A stretch of DNA of 64,000 nucleotides from Limnomonas spitsbergensis (lineage: Eukaryota > Chlorophyta > Chlorophyceae > Chlamydomonadales): contig JAYJMM010000052.1 of NCBI GenBank assembly GCA_037349105.1, positions 248,001 to 312,000 on the forward strand, read 5' to 3'. Numbering within the stretch: position 1 is the first letter of the stretch; every line of letters starts with the position of its first letter. The notes beneath the pieces are model-generated. The model had not been told where the DNA came from and did no database searches. It saw only the letters and a list, made by a program, of their open reading frames with translations. Shown here piece after piece: positions 48,235 to 52,505 of the stretch. Position numbers and translations under genes: made by a program.

Positions 48235-51035
48235 AATTGTTAAGTGAGGAAGGAAGTACTTTCATAAAAACAAAAAATTGTACTAAAAAATTACCCAACT
48301 CCTAGACCCCCACCCCTCCCATTAAGGGGGCGCGGCCTCACCCCGCACGTTGCCCGGTAGGGCCTCCACGCCGAGCATCTGCCCTGTCCTCCGCCATGCT
48401 TGCAGCTATCCCCATAATTAAAAGATGCAGACACAGTAGGTGCGCCATCTGCGGCAACCAATCCGCAACCGCATCAGAGCCCGCGCCACTCCCCGGCAAG
48501 AAAGTGTACAGCCCCAGGGCCTTGGCAATGTCAGGGAAGTACGGTACCGCGTCCCTCAAGGGGCCTGCCTGGTAGGCATACTGCAGCGCCAGGTGGGAGA
48601 AGCAGTACAGCTGCAGTAGCGTCGCGCGGGCCAGACGGCCGCATGCTACTGCGGCGGCGGCGGTGGTGCCGGAGGCATCCGGCGTGCTGGCTTGCAACAG
48701 GCGGCGCCCGCTGCCGTCACCGCCTCCGCTTCTGCCGCCGCCCAAAGCCCAGATCCCTAGTACTGCAGCTGCCAGCGCGGCGTACGGCAAGCCCGCCCCA
48801 CACGGCCACAGCAAGGCCGTCGCCATCACCAGCACCGAGACACACAGCTGTGCGGAGCGGCGGCTGCCCCGCCATCCGCCAGCCGTCAATGACGTGGGCG
48901 TTGCCTCTTCTTCCCCAGACTGGCCCCAAACCCCTGCAGTCCGTGTGAAATCCACCGAGAGGGCGCGCAGTGGCCGCCGCTGCCATTGCTGCTGGCTATA
49001 CAGAGGCAAGGGAGCAGATGCCCGGCCCAGGGATGCCATAGAGGAGAGCGCCCGGAACGGCAACGACGGCGGAGGCCGAGGCGGAATCGCAAGCGGCGGA
49101 GGCGGTTGGGGCGGTTGGGGCGGTTTCACGCCGGGTATTTGGGTCGGCTGGACTGGATCTGCGGAGATCTCCGTTGCGCCCGTCCCGCGGCTGCTCGTGC
49201 TGCTCGTGCGGAGGATCCCGCGCAGGCGCCTGGCCTCCCTCACGCAGACACACAGGGCGATGAAGGGCGGGGCAATGGCCTGGGAGGGGGCAGAAAGGGC
49301 AGAAGGGACAGCGTATCAGACACAAAGGGGTTTGGGGTTATGTGTGAACAAAGGCAGAACAAACACTTGCGGGGGGCACGCATGCTGATGTCAAATACCG
49401 GTACCTGAAGGCAAGCGAGATGGAATAATTTACGTGATGGAATGTTTTACGTTTCGCTACCGTAGATTTTACTTGCCTTCCCTCGGGGCATTATGAAATG
49501 ATATGTTTTTTAACCTGCCCTCAGCAAAATTGTGGACCAGAACTCTTAATTTCCGACTGAAACTGAAATCGACAATCAATCATTGGTACAAACATGAACC
49601 CCAAACAACGTTAATTATGGCTTTATGAGGGCAGGTTAAGCAAATGTACGGTAAAGGTGTTTCTGTACCGTATTGCCGTTTTTACTTTTGTTTGTCAGAT
49701 TCTGCCATGAGACGCAGCAGCAGCAAATTTACGGAACAGGCGGGAGCAGGCGGCTATACTTCCAAGCTTTCATACATACACACACACACACACTTCCCTG
49801 CCTGATCGGTTAAATCAAGTGCCAACCGTGCAACCTCTACCCTGAATAAGCGCTGCCGCCATTCCCACATTGCCTCGCCCAAACCGTGAAGCAGCTGAAT
49901 TGCAGCTGGATTATAGCTGAATTGCAGCTGGATTGTAGCTGAATTTTAGCTGAGGCATTCTTGAATAAACAGAGCCACTCACCCACGCCAGTTGGAAGGC
50001 GCCGCTGCACTGCGGAAAGCCAAGCAGCTGCAGCCACCAGCTCTCGTCGCCCGAACCCAGTAGGTACTGCGCAGCCCCGTTACCACTGCCACTGGATCTA
50101 GATACAGTCCCAGGTGCGCTCCAAGATCCTCCTGGCGTTCCATCCACACCTGTCCACACCATGCCACTGCTGCCCGCTATGCTGCTGCCGCCGCCGCCCC
50201 CCGTACTTTGGCCCTGCTGAGTCAGCGTCTTTAGAGACGGGGGTGGGGCCGGGGCCAGGGGCGGGGGCGGGGACGGGGGTGGGAGCACAGCTATGGCATA
50301 TAGTAGCTGGGTCGTGATCTGAGCGAGCAGGTCCACCAGGGACAGAGTGGCAGCAGCCATCCAGAAGCGGGCGTGGGAGGCGGCAGACAGGCGCAGGCCG
50401 GATGCGAATACACCGGAGTATATCAGCCACACCAGGAGGAAAATCGATCCTTTGGGGAAGCAGAGGAGAGAAGGGAGGATATTGGGTTAGTGGCGAAGCG
50501 TTGTAGAATAGGGGGCTTTCTGGACTGAAGCGGGAGAGTGCAGCAGAAAGAGAAAAAGAGGAAAATAGGAAAGGAGGGAAATTGAAAGAGAGAAAAAGAA
50601 GAAAAGAGGAAAAAAGGAAAAGAGAACTTAAGTTCAGCCAGAGGAGGAGAAACACAGACCCTTGCAGGAGGGGGGTACGGGGGGGGGAGAGGGGGCCAGG
50701 GGGGAGGGAGGGGACAGAACCTGATCAGCACTTCAGCAGCTGTGTGGAGTCAATGAAGGGGGCAGGCAGCAACCATTCCCCCCCCCCCCCCTCCTGCATT
50801 TAAGCTATTGGGTCGTGGCGGTGGCAGATCCCTCCCTCCGTTCCTCACCTGACAAGCTAGGATTACACCAGGCAGCCAGGAGCAGTGCCAGGCTGGGCAG
50901 AAAGCTGGACAAAGTCCCAGGAGAGGACAAAGAGTCATATCGAGGAGAAGGAGGAGGAGGAGGAGGAGGAGGAGGAGGAGGAGGAGGAGGAGGAGGAGGA
51001 GGAGGGGAGACGCGTTGCGCGGCTGGTTGCCTCAT
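12..51035 (-). CDS. PIEZO: PIEZO-family mechanosensitive ion channel, 45 exons, C-terminus beyond left edge
   Basis: PIEZO proteins are trimeric stretch-gated cation channels with about 38 transmembrane helices per subunit. In plants they sit in the tonoplast; the location in this alga cannot be told from the sequence. Exons were joined by hand. All introns have GT-AG ends, the phases match at every junction, and the coding lengths add up to 10,491 nt (3,497 codons) with no stop. Diagnostic PIEZO features appear in the expected order: repeated blade units, a WLGL segment with a following LGSCIMQ, an HAGYLALALYFF segment, the anchor motif PFVYELRMLLDW, KLEDVRASLF, and the outer-helix end FSSGAPTYQT. 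The length is well above the roughly 2,500 residues usual for the family, because of Gln-, Ala-, Ser- and Gly-rich loops. The start at 51035 is the only upstream Met in frame with the first helix. Exons are listed in the ten sub-entries below. The least certain boundaries are the 5' ends of the exons at 44670-44778 and 21672-21936. Confidence 0.95.
529..1405. repeat. 15-bp minisatellite, about 58 copies, in last in-window PIEZO intron
   Basis: The unit is ACCGTGGTTGGATCT with scattered single-base variants. Because 15 is a multiple of three, it creates long open frames on both strands. These lie within the intron between exons 44 and 45 and are not genes. Confidence 0.95.
2412..9178 (-). CDS. 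PIEZO: PIEZO exons 39-43: last blade helices and anchor domain
   Basis: Exons are 9178-9042, 6514-6366, 4376-4248, 3050-2987 and 2532-2412 (residues about 3144-3343). Exon 39 gives FTEVTNRVLPLDYLACLMLL and GERAVYTLG. Exon 40 gives HYIKALLHVCGSVATLILAL and WVHLRVLLVLRCAAAVLG. Exon 41 continues ALQLRYGYPPL. Exon 42 encodes the anchor signature PFVYELRMLLDWSCTATSLD, one of the most conserved parts of PIEZO. Exon 43 follows with YDWVKLEDVRASLF and a basic stretch. The codons split between exons 41/42 and 42/43 complete the expected Val and Trp. The intron after exon 40 contains ten copies of its 3' portion. Confidence 0.95.
3051..4247. other. PIEZO intron 41, no feature recognised
   Basis: This lies between exons 41 and 42. 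It has short homopolymers (G run near 3557, A run near 3727) but no array, transposon end or coding segment that I can identify. Confidence 0.6.
4640..6365. repeat. Ten-copy 165-180-bp array containing a 57-nt PIEZO exon fragment
   Basis: Each unit has a 57-nt exon-derived core (for example 4817-4873), a CA/GT dinucleotide tract and a C tract. The cores correspond to the last 57 nt of PIEZO exon 40 and translate to TWVYLRLLLVLRCAAAVL or close variants. Length variation comes from the simple-sequence parts, and the core length is conserved. Confidence 0.93.
6688..6738. repeat. (TA)n microsatellite
   Basis: About 25 uninterrupted TA dinucleotides lie in the intron between PIEZO exons 39 and 40. 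Confidence 0.95.
7374..8953. repeat. 29-bp minisatellite, about 54 copies
   Basis: The unit consists of CACCAAATCATGGGAAGAGC followed by AT and a C tract of 6-10. C-tract length shifts produce open frames of 500 or more codons in several plus-strand frames, which are artefacts. It lies within a PIEZO intron and is flanked by repeated GGTCACTC-ATAAG intronic sequence. Confidence 0.95.
9888..13682 (-). CDS. PIEZO: PIEZO exons 35-38: low-complexity loop and one helix
   Basis: Exons are 13682-13450, 11860-11208, 10899-10770 and 10293-9888 (residues about 2670-3143). Exon 35 has a polyglutamine run and ends at a GTAAGT donor. Exon 36 is a 653-nt Ala/Ser/Pro-rich exon starting TVTQPHELGPHWIKV. Exon 37 (ASVLLEVVPVCEGG) has no clear counterpart that I recognise. 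Exon 38 is Gly/Ala-rich and ends in the conserved segment DFYAATALVDFLALAYLGLF, which fits the PIEZO helix preceding the last bundle. The joins rest on splice dinucleotides, phase and the absence of stops. Exons 35-37 are mostly divergent loop and are less secure than the flanking blocks. Confidence 0.75.
10360..10398. repeat. 13-bp perfect hairpin
   Basis: GTAAAACATTCCA and TGGAATGTTTTAC pair across a 13-nt loop, in the intron upstream of exon 38. A related GGAATGTTTTACG motif occurs near 49440. Confidence 0.8.
10480..10620. repeat. Degenerate telomere-like TTTAGGG/TTCAGGG run
   Basis: About 18 irregular heptamer-like units (GGTTCAGG, ATTTAGGG) lie inside a PIEZO intron. Similar shorter runs occur near 2105-2160, 7135-7155, 23865-23905 and 25060-25350. 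They resemble interstitial telomere-derived sequence, not a chromosome end. Confidence 0.8.
12196..12976. repeat. 37-bp G-rich minisatellite, about 21 copies
   Basis: The unit contains GGGGAGCACCAGGAGGTGTG followed by GGGACTGGC and a run of six or seven G. Several G runs per unit give strong G-quadruplex potential on the plus strand, which is the template strand for PIEZO. It sits in the intron between exons 35 and 36. Confidence 0.93.
13988..14160. mobile_element. Dispersed MITE-like repeat, copy 1
   Basis: Imperfect terminal repeats (TGCCTTCCCTC ... GAGGGAGGCA) bound an AT-rich body containing CTCTTAGTTTCTGACTGAAA. A related copy is at 49468-49645, and shorter related pieces lie near 23140 and 39697. 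No coding capacity; the class is uncertain. Confidence 0.5.
14405..14562. repeat. Tandem copies of the PIEZO exon 34 donor site
   Basis: Reading minus, 20-bp units GTGGGGACAGGCTGGCACAG grade into GTGGGG-plus-AGG(A/G) variants immediately after the exon 34 end. Each full unit recreates CACAG/GTGGGG. Confidence 0.85.
14563..17062 (-). CDS. PIEZO: PIEZO exons 32-34: helices before the beam region
   Basis: Exons are 17062-16924, 15741-15500 and 14692-14563 (residues about 2499-2669). Exon 32 reads SPLVYATYVLFFLCDMS and then SLLAASIFLYALLANRKGR, closely matching the PIEZO helix pair that ends in a short basic turn before a Trp. Exon 33 begins VALVYLELLLIAQYTFQVIV, then a Gly-rich loop. Exon 34 gives VRRWLGIIGLHMSPVRDLAL and FACYLATLMHTYRLAQ, matching the family pattern LGL-x-(polar)-YDL-(hydrophobic). 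The acceptor of exon 34 has a long C tract. Its donor (CACAG/GTGGGG) is reiterated downstream in 20-bp steps. Confidence 0.92.
16084..16686. repeat. 10/20-bp minisatellite (TATATCCGGTATTGATCCGG)
   Basis: About 30 units of the 20-mer alternate with half units, and a TATATTCGG variant recurs. It lies in the intron between PIEZO exons 32 and 33 and is AT-rich compared with the other arrays. Confidence 0.93.
18038..21936 (-). CDS. PIEZO: PIEZO exons 29-31: long charged and polyglutamine cytoplasmic loop
   Basis: Exons are 21936-21672, 20785-19786 and 18211-18038 (residues about 2020-2498). Exon 29 begins AARDRRMARLTTSLTYSLLG and then becomes glycine-rich. Exon 30 is exactly 1,000 nt, opens after the textbook acceptor CTCTCCCCCTCAG and starts SRGRHDPLTSVEAFMQLLG. 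It then runs into long CAG-encoded polyglutamine blocks and Ala/Gly-rich sequence. Exon 31 is Gly-rich and then returns to membrane sequence (WGRAWLLSWLLERNVVS). In animal and plant PIEZOs this is the large variable intracellular loop, so repeat growth here is plausibly tolerated. The exon 29 donor (GTGACC) is weak and was chosen by phase. Confidence 0.82.
18266..18480. repeat. Three diverged ~80-bp tandem copies in intron 30
   Basis: GTGAGGGAAGGCAACACA-type sequence followed by GAGGTGCACATGCCA recurs three times. The rest of the intron up to 19785 holds degenerate TTCAGGG/TTTAGGG runs and repeated AGCCTCGCTTGT blocks. No coding sequence is seen. Confidence 0.7.
20786..21490. repeat. About seven tandem copies of the PIEZO exon 30 acceptor region
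   Basis: Each copy carries GTGGGTCGTGTCCGCCCCTG-like sequence followed by CTGGCTGTGAAGGGGGCAAG. This corresponds to the exon 30 start and its pyrimidine-tract acceptor. Copies diverge with distance from the genuine acceptor at 20785/20786. Confidence 0.85.
22015..22085. repeat. Long near-perfect hairpin
   Basis: A 21-nt perfect inverted repeat (22015-22035 with 22065-22085, TTGGTACGAGCTGCACTGCC...) encloses a second, nearly perfect inner stem (GACAATCTTGT/ACAAGATGTC). The whole 71 nt therefore folds back with almost no loop. It lies in the intron just upstream of PIEZO exon 29. It could be a foldback element or a small-RNA precursor. Confidence 0.8.
22086..23274. other. Left part of PIEZO intron 28, no feature recognised
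   Basis: This is mostly unique-looking sequence. A fragment near 23140-23175 (TTCCGACTGAACCTGGCG) belongs to the dispersed MITE-like family. Confidence 0.55.
23275..29965 (-). CDS. PIEZO: PIEZO exons 22-28: central conserved block
   Basis: Exons are 29965-29680, 28881-28357, 26922-26840, 26351-26102, 24940-24904, 23821-23706 and 23388-23275 (residues about 1549-2019). This block aligns closely with the centre of PIEZO. It runs from SLLLSLHYAAYVGW to TTWLAWLGLESAQ and VVVLFLALGSCIMQ. A Pro/Ser loop ends in WSWADWLRYLTVKHALDVLL. Next come RDVVHAGYLALALYFF, the helix IFWMLPTFNLAVLALELVYQ, the 12-residue microexon LVGLCKLSGAHG, and ALADLVLFALLRVHANLLAS. The block ends in a charged helix (VAEFDRSVAVHQVELRERAR). 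In known PIEZOs this order leads from a blade unit into a long charged helix. The microexon is 37 nt and has a nearby second copy (see findings). Confidence 0.93.
24400..24903. repeat. Tandem copies of PIEZO microexon 26
   Basis: Copies lie at about 24814-24850 (intact, 37 nt), 24727-24764 (degenerate), 24613-24650, and two longer duplicates of about 105 bp at 24407-24611. The intact copy has AG and GT borders on the minus strand and encodes the same 12 residues as the exon at 24904-24940. Confidence 0.85.
27245..27832. repeat. 21-bp minisatellite, about 28 copies
   Basis: The unit contains GCATTACACTTCATCAGCAG plus one G, with ACAGT and ACATC variants. Being a multiple of three, it yields open frames on both strands that are not genes. 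It lies in the intron between PIEZO exons 23 and 24. Its CACCAGCAG variants resemble the exon 23 donor region (CTCACCAGCAG). Confidence 0.93.
29262..29600. repeat. Three copies of the PIEZO exon 22 donor region
   Basis: On the minus strand the copies near 29285, 29380 and 29495 read LVLGSCFMQ, LVLGACIMQ and LGTFVMQ, against LALGSCIMQ in the genuine exon end at 29680. Two keep a GT after the CAG; the middle one has GC. Confidence 0.8.
30232..31985. repeat. 14-bp minisatellite, about 125 copies
   Basis: The unit is ATGATCCCCAGCTC and is highly homogeneous. It is embedded in a diverged copy of the PIEZO exon 21 donor half: the left flank GGGTCTTAGGGGTTACCACC and the right flank CCCCAACGCCACAAACAAC both match exon 21 sequence. 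Confidence 0.95.
32206..36394 (-). CDS. PIEZO: PIEZO exons 16-21: blade helices and loops
   Basis: Exons are 36394-36279, 36093-35883, 35425-35255, 34383-34145, 33628-33106 and 32354-32206 (residues about 1080-1548). Exon 16 is amphipathic (KIWLRDVWGLVASP). Exon 17 is a charged loop and then a helix (DKTIAALLLGMAVQ). Exons 18 and 19 start IPGAM and IPALH. They carry helices VFIQTWLLIVYALQ, LLAAVLEWLLGPLLLQ and VVYGLLAMQCGLLMVAAF. Exon 20 is a long Ala/Gly/Ser-rich loop with LFWTPPD near its start and WALVWGLVQ at its end. Exon 21 gives LDVCLLLLLLAACLSC and AMTLLLLPFVALGM. The donor after exon 18 is GTAAGAG and the donor after exon 16 is GTAAGAG. Confidence 0.87.
36400..37445. repeat. 69-bp minisatellite, about 15 copies
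   Basis: The unit holds GTAGCAAGAAGGACAAGGGC, purine-rich GGGGAGAGGGGGGAGG and GCAATGCATGATGATACACG. It begins directly at the acceptor of PIEZO exon 16. The 23-codon unit creates 330-400-codon frames on both strands; neither looks like a real protein. Confidence 0.93.
37738..43532 (-). CDS. PIEZO: PIEZO exons 10-15: blade helices
   Basis: Exons are 43532-43401, 42543-42409, 41029-40916, 40149-40069, 38870-38697 and 37840-37738 (residues about 833-1079). Exon 10 encodes helix TPASWLLLGVAHLAALNAVY. Exon 11 encodes LFCSLHLLALYLAICGKLPG followed by WLRAVGLWD, the recurring PIEZO pattern of a helix, a polar turn, then W-x-x-x-(I/V)-GL. Exon 12 gives PVLISLVITTLHAAAG. Exon 13 is a short polar linker (DWRDSQLQRGD). 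Exon 14 gives SLAPSLGLLLVL and GYLLLLPFILLFVP. Exon 15 gives VTCLYCLAELLLQYGY. All junction phases agree; three split codons complete Trp or Arg residues, and one completes a Ser. Confidence 0.88.
39280..39540. repeat. Degenerate ~26-bp repeats with GGATCCA motifs
   Basis: AACTGACAAGATCCACTC and CAACTAATAGGATCCA-type units recur about ten times in the intron between PIEZO exons 13 and 14. The remainder of 38871-40068 shows no coding sequence. Confidence 0.75.
41096..41282. repeat. ~61-bp purine-rich tandem repeat, about 3 copies
   Basis: GCTCAGATTACAGAGGGGG followed by GGGAGGTACAGGGGGGGCAT recurs upstream of PIEZO exon 12. A copy of the exon 12 acceptor region follows at about 41285-41322. 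Confidence 0.8.
42140..42300. repeat. Three copies of the PIEZO exon 11 donor region
   Basis: CCCCACTCGGACAGCCCTAG-type sequence near 42165, 42215 and 42270 copies the exon 11 end and donor (genuine site 42408/42409: CCTCAC/CTGGACAGCCCTGG). Copies are about 52 bp apart. Confidence 0.85.
42544..43400. other. PIEZO intron 10, short irregular repeats only
   Basis: CCCTAA/CCCTGAA-like telomere-derived fragments lie at 42765-42850, followed by CTCACTCAT-type repeats at 42905-43020. No coding segment is seen. Confidence 0.6.
43624..43812. repeat. 12-bp minisatellite (CATCATCCCATG)
   Basis: About 15 units with TTTCATCCCATG variants lie between PIEZO exons 9 and 10. Next to it (about 43816-43850) is a copy of the exon 9 donor region. 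Confidence 0.93.
43935..48007 (-). CDS. PIEZO: PIEZO exons 4-9: blade helices
   Basis: Exons are 48007-47727, 47209-47065, 45750-45657, 45005-44865, 44778-44670 and 44070-43935 (residues about 531-832). Exon 4 is an Ala/Pro-rich loop ending AIAQEWAG. Exons 5 and 6 encode long hydrophobic helices (VPAALALCCMAMLEVSLMG, LVVVLLAWFLAVYATTSLQ). Exons 7 and 8 continue with SLGLFMF and LLGMLLLAALGNAALYLALV. Exon 9 reads HFTFTDAHRALDR, then RLWRENLVAFVTAMW. Its amphipathic helix and the LWR...AF pattern fit the helical layer that PIEZO places between blade bundles. The 5' end of exon 8 is set by phase and frame alone, with a weak acceptor, so that boundary is tentative. Confidence 0.85.
44212..44450. 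repeat. CAG/CAA-type trinucleotide tract in an intron
   Basis: Imperfect AGCAGCAAC-type repeats give leucine-, alanine- or serine-rich frames in different readings. It is between PIEZO exons 8 and 9, so the frames are not counted as coding. Confidence 0.85.
45205..45246. repeat. Interstitial CCCTAAA telomere-type repeat
   Basis: Four consecutive CCCTAAA heptamers and a CCCTAAATCC end lie inside the intron between PIEZO exons 6 and 7. Coding continues on both sides, so this is interstitial. Confidence 0.85.
45405..45600. repeat. Two copies of the PIEZO exon 6 donor half
   Basis: CACTGCTAGTGGTGTACACAG and CACTGGTGGCGGTGAACACAG correspond to the exon 6 end at 45657 (AGGCTGGTGGTGGCGTACAC). Each is preceded by a CTCAC or CCCAC, that is, a minus-strand GT donor. 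Confidence 0.85.
45855..46600. repeat. 17-bp minisatellite (GAGGTGCATGGCATGGA) and (TGCA)n tract
   Basis: About 40 units follow a short (TGCA)n run. The array creates Cys/His/Met-rich frames on the minus strand. It sits in the intron between PIEZO exons 5 and 6. Confidence 0.93.
46601..46973. other. Part of PIEZO intron 5, nothing recognised
   Basis: This unique-looking intronic sequence lies between the 17-bp array and the exon 5 donor copy. Confidence 0.55.
46974..47064. repeat. Copy of the PIEZO exon 5 donor half
   Basis: On the minus strand the copy reads LMGYASLAVGMATLLLSH, then AG/GTAGGT. The genuine exon end (47065) reads LMGCASLAVGMATLLLPH, then AG/GTGGGA. The copy's donor is closer to consensus than the genuine one. 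Confidence 0.85.
47565..47690. repeat. Copy of the PIEZO exon 4 donor half
   Basis: AACCCTCATCAGCTCACTCC followed by a GTACGGTGGTGCTGGTCGTG block duplicates the exon 4 end at 47727 and onward, including the CAG tract. The copy has an early stop on the minus strand. Confidence 0.85.
48342..51035 (-). CDS. PIEZO: PIEZO exons 1-3: N-terminus and first blade helices
   Basis: Exons are 51035-50849, 50449-49983 and 49279-48342 (residues about 1-530). Exon 1 starts MRQPAAQRVS, then a polyproline run encoded by a GGA/CCT microsatellite, then the first hydrophobic helix (FLPSLALLLAAW). Exon 2 continues with IFLLVWLIYSGVF and a Pro/Gly-rich loop. Exon 3 opens after a strong pyrimidine-tract acceptor. 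It carries a Pro-rich loop, two hydrophobic stretches (VLVMATALLWP, LPYAALAAAVLGIWAL) and the segment LYCFSHLALQYAYQ followed by ALGLYTFLPG. That pattern matches the N-terminal PIEZO unit, in which a helix ending in Tyr-Gln is followed by a Gly-Leu turn. The donors are GTGAGG, GTGAGT and GTGAGG. The Met choice is the weakest point: a further 5' exon cannot be excluded. Confidence 0.85.
49468..49645. mobile_element. Dispersed MITE-like repeat, copy 2
   Basis: This shares with the copy at 13988-14160 the order CTTGCCTTCCCTCGG, CTCTTAATTTCCGACTGAAA, ATCGACAATC and GAGGGCAGGTTAAGCAAAT. The inverted ends suggest a terminal-inverted-repeat element. Confidence 0.5.
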
Positions 51036-52480
51036 TCTGCGTACCCACGGTACACCTTAATGCGCTGGTGGTGAATAGGCTTTTCAAACGGGCCTGGCGA
51101 TGCCACCTGGGAGAAGCTGGTTTTCAAGTGCCTCACTGCCATGCGCTGGATACCGCGATAAGTGCCACTCCTTCAGCCAGGCTCCATGCGAAGGGAAAGA
51201 TGCGCCCTCCCAGCCTGAGTTTCAAATACGAAGCCTTGGGGTTGGGTACCTGGCCGTTATTCGGCACTGATCCCTGTGGGGGTAGGGAGAGGGTGATTCG
51301 GGGCAAGGGCTGTTGTGGTTTTTTGCTGGCAGAACACGTGACGCCAGAAAGGCGCACCGAGGCTTGATGCGTCCCGCGAAGTTGACGGAAAAGCGTGCCC
51401 AGCGATGTGTGTCGATTGCAAGCGGGTGGTTCGGTTTTTCAGGTTGCTGCTGTAAGTAAACGGCGAGTTGGGTTTGGATCCGATGTGGGTGGGGTGCTAG
51501 GATAAGCGTTTGGGAAGGGACGATCAGGGGCAAATAGCACGAGCTGATCAACCACCTTAACCAACACACCATCATTTCTTGCCACGTTGAACAGTGTGGA
51601 TCAGAGGTGTGGATGGGCCCACCCTGCTCATCACCGTTCATCGATCACGCTGCTCATACCCCTCTGGCTCATACCGATTCCAGGATTTAAGTCAACGGGG
51701 GTTATTATATTATGACGTCGACTTCCTTTTCGCATTGGACAGCCAGATGCTCAAGTACCAGTAGTTATCACTAGTCATGTATTCATGATGTTCTGGTGAG
51801 CATGAAAGGGTCACCGCAATCACCAACACAACAAATACCGGTACCGGTAGTGAGGGACTGTTATCGTCCCAAGCAGAGCTTCTTGTGCCAACGCACATGG
51901 TCCAGATTTCCATTATTTTTACATCCCATGTGGCACTGCCGTAAAGCGGCTGGGACTAAGGCTAGAGAGGTGTAAAACATGAAGTGCCCGAATAACCTAA
52001 AACCGAACGTGATAGATCTGTAATCATTAACGATAGTGGACACGAAAAGAGATAATTCAATCCGCTCTACAAATAGCTGGGAAAAAGATATGCTGTTCTG
52101 CATTAAGAGTTTGGGTGTACGGTGGCCTAAGCAGCAGGGCATGCATATGCTGCTTCGTTCAGGCCTCCACGGCCACAGGTCCTGATGTAGCTAAATTATA
52201 GCTGAATCACGCTGAAGTAAGCATTGCATCGCAAATTGTCCCCATCATTCCCTTTTCCTCTACCCTTAAGTTTATTATCCTCCCGACCAGACCATCGAGC
52301 GCCCACGTGGCCGAGCCATTTCAGCATGGCCAGCGGTGTGATGTCATTGAATGCCCCCCCGCTTCACACACCTGGATCGCACAGACGTACAAACCTACAA
52401 TATCTGAAGATCCTAAGCGTAAGCATTATTCGAATACTAGCTAATCCACTGATACCTTGCGGGCCTAACTTGTATTCTTG
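51036..52480. other. Intergenic region between the EF-hand gene and PIEZO
   Basis: This 1.4-kb stretch is the downstream flank of the EF-hand gene and must contain the PIEZO promoter and 5' UTR. I see no coding segment with family resemblance, no clear TATA box and no tandem array. That contrasts with the repeat-filled introns on both sides. Confidence 0.6.
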
Positions 52481-52485
52481 TTACA
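52481..52485 (-). terminator. Possible TGTAA polyadenylation signal of the EF-hand gene
   Basis: TGTAA on the minus strand lies about 20 nt after the TGA stop of the EF-hand gene. TGTAA is the usual poly(A) signal in chlorophycean algae. The implied 3' UTR would be very short, so the real signal may lie further on. Confidence 0.35.
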
Positions 52486-52505
52486 CACGCCGGTTTGCGC
52501 TTTGT

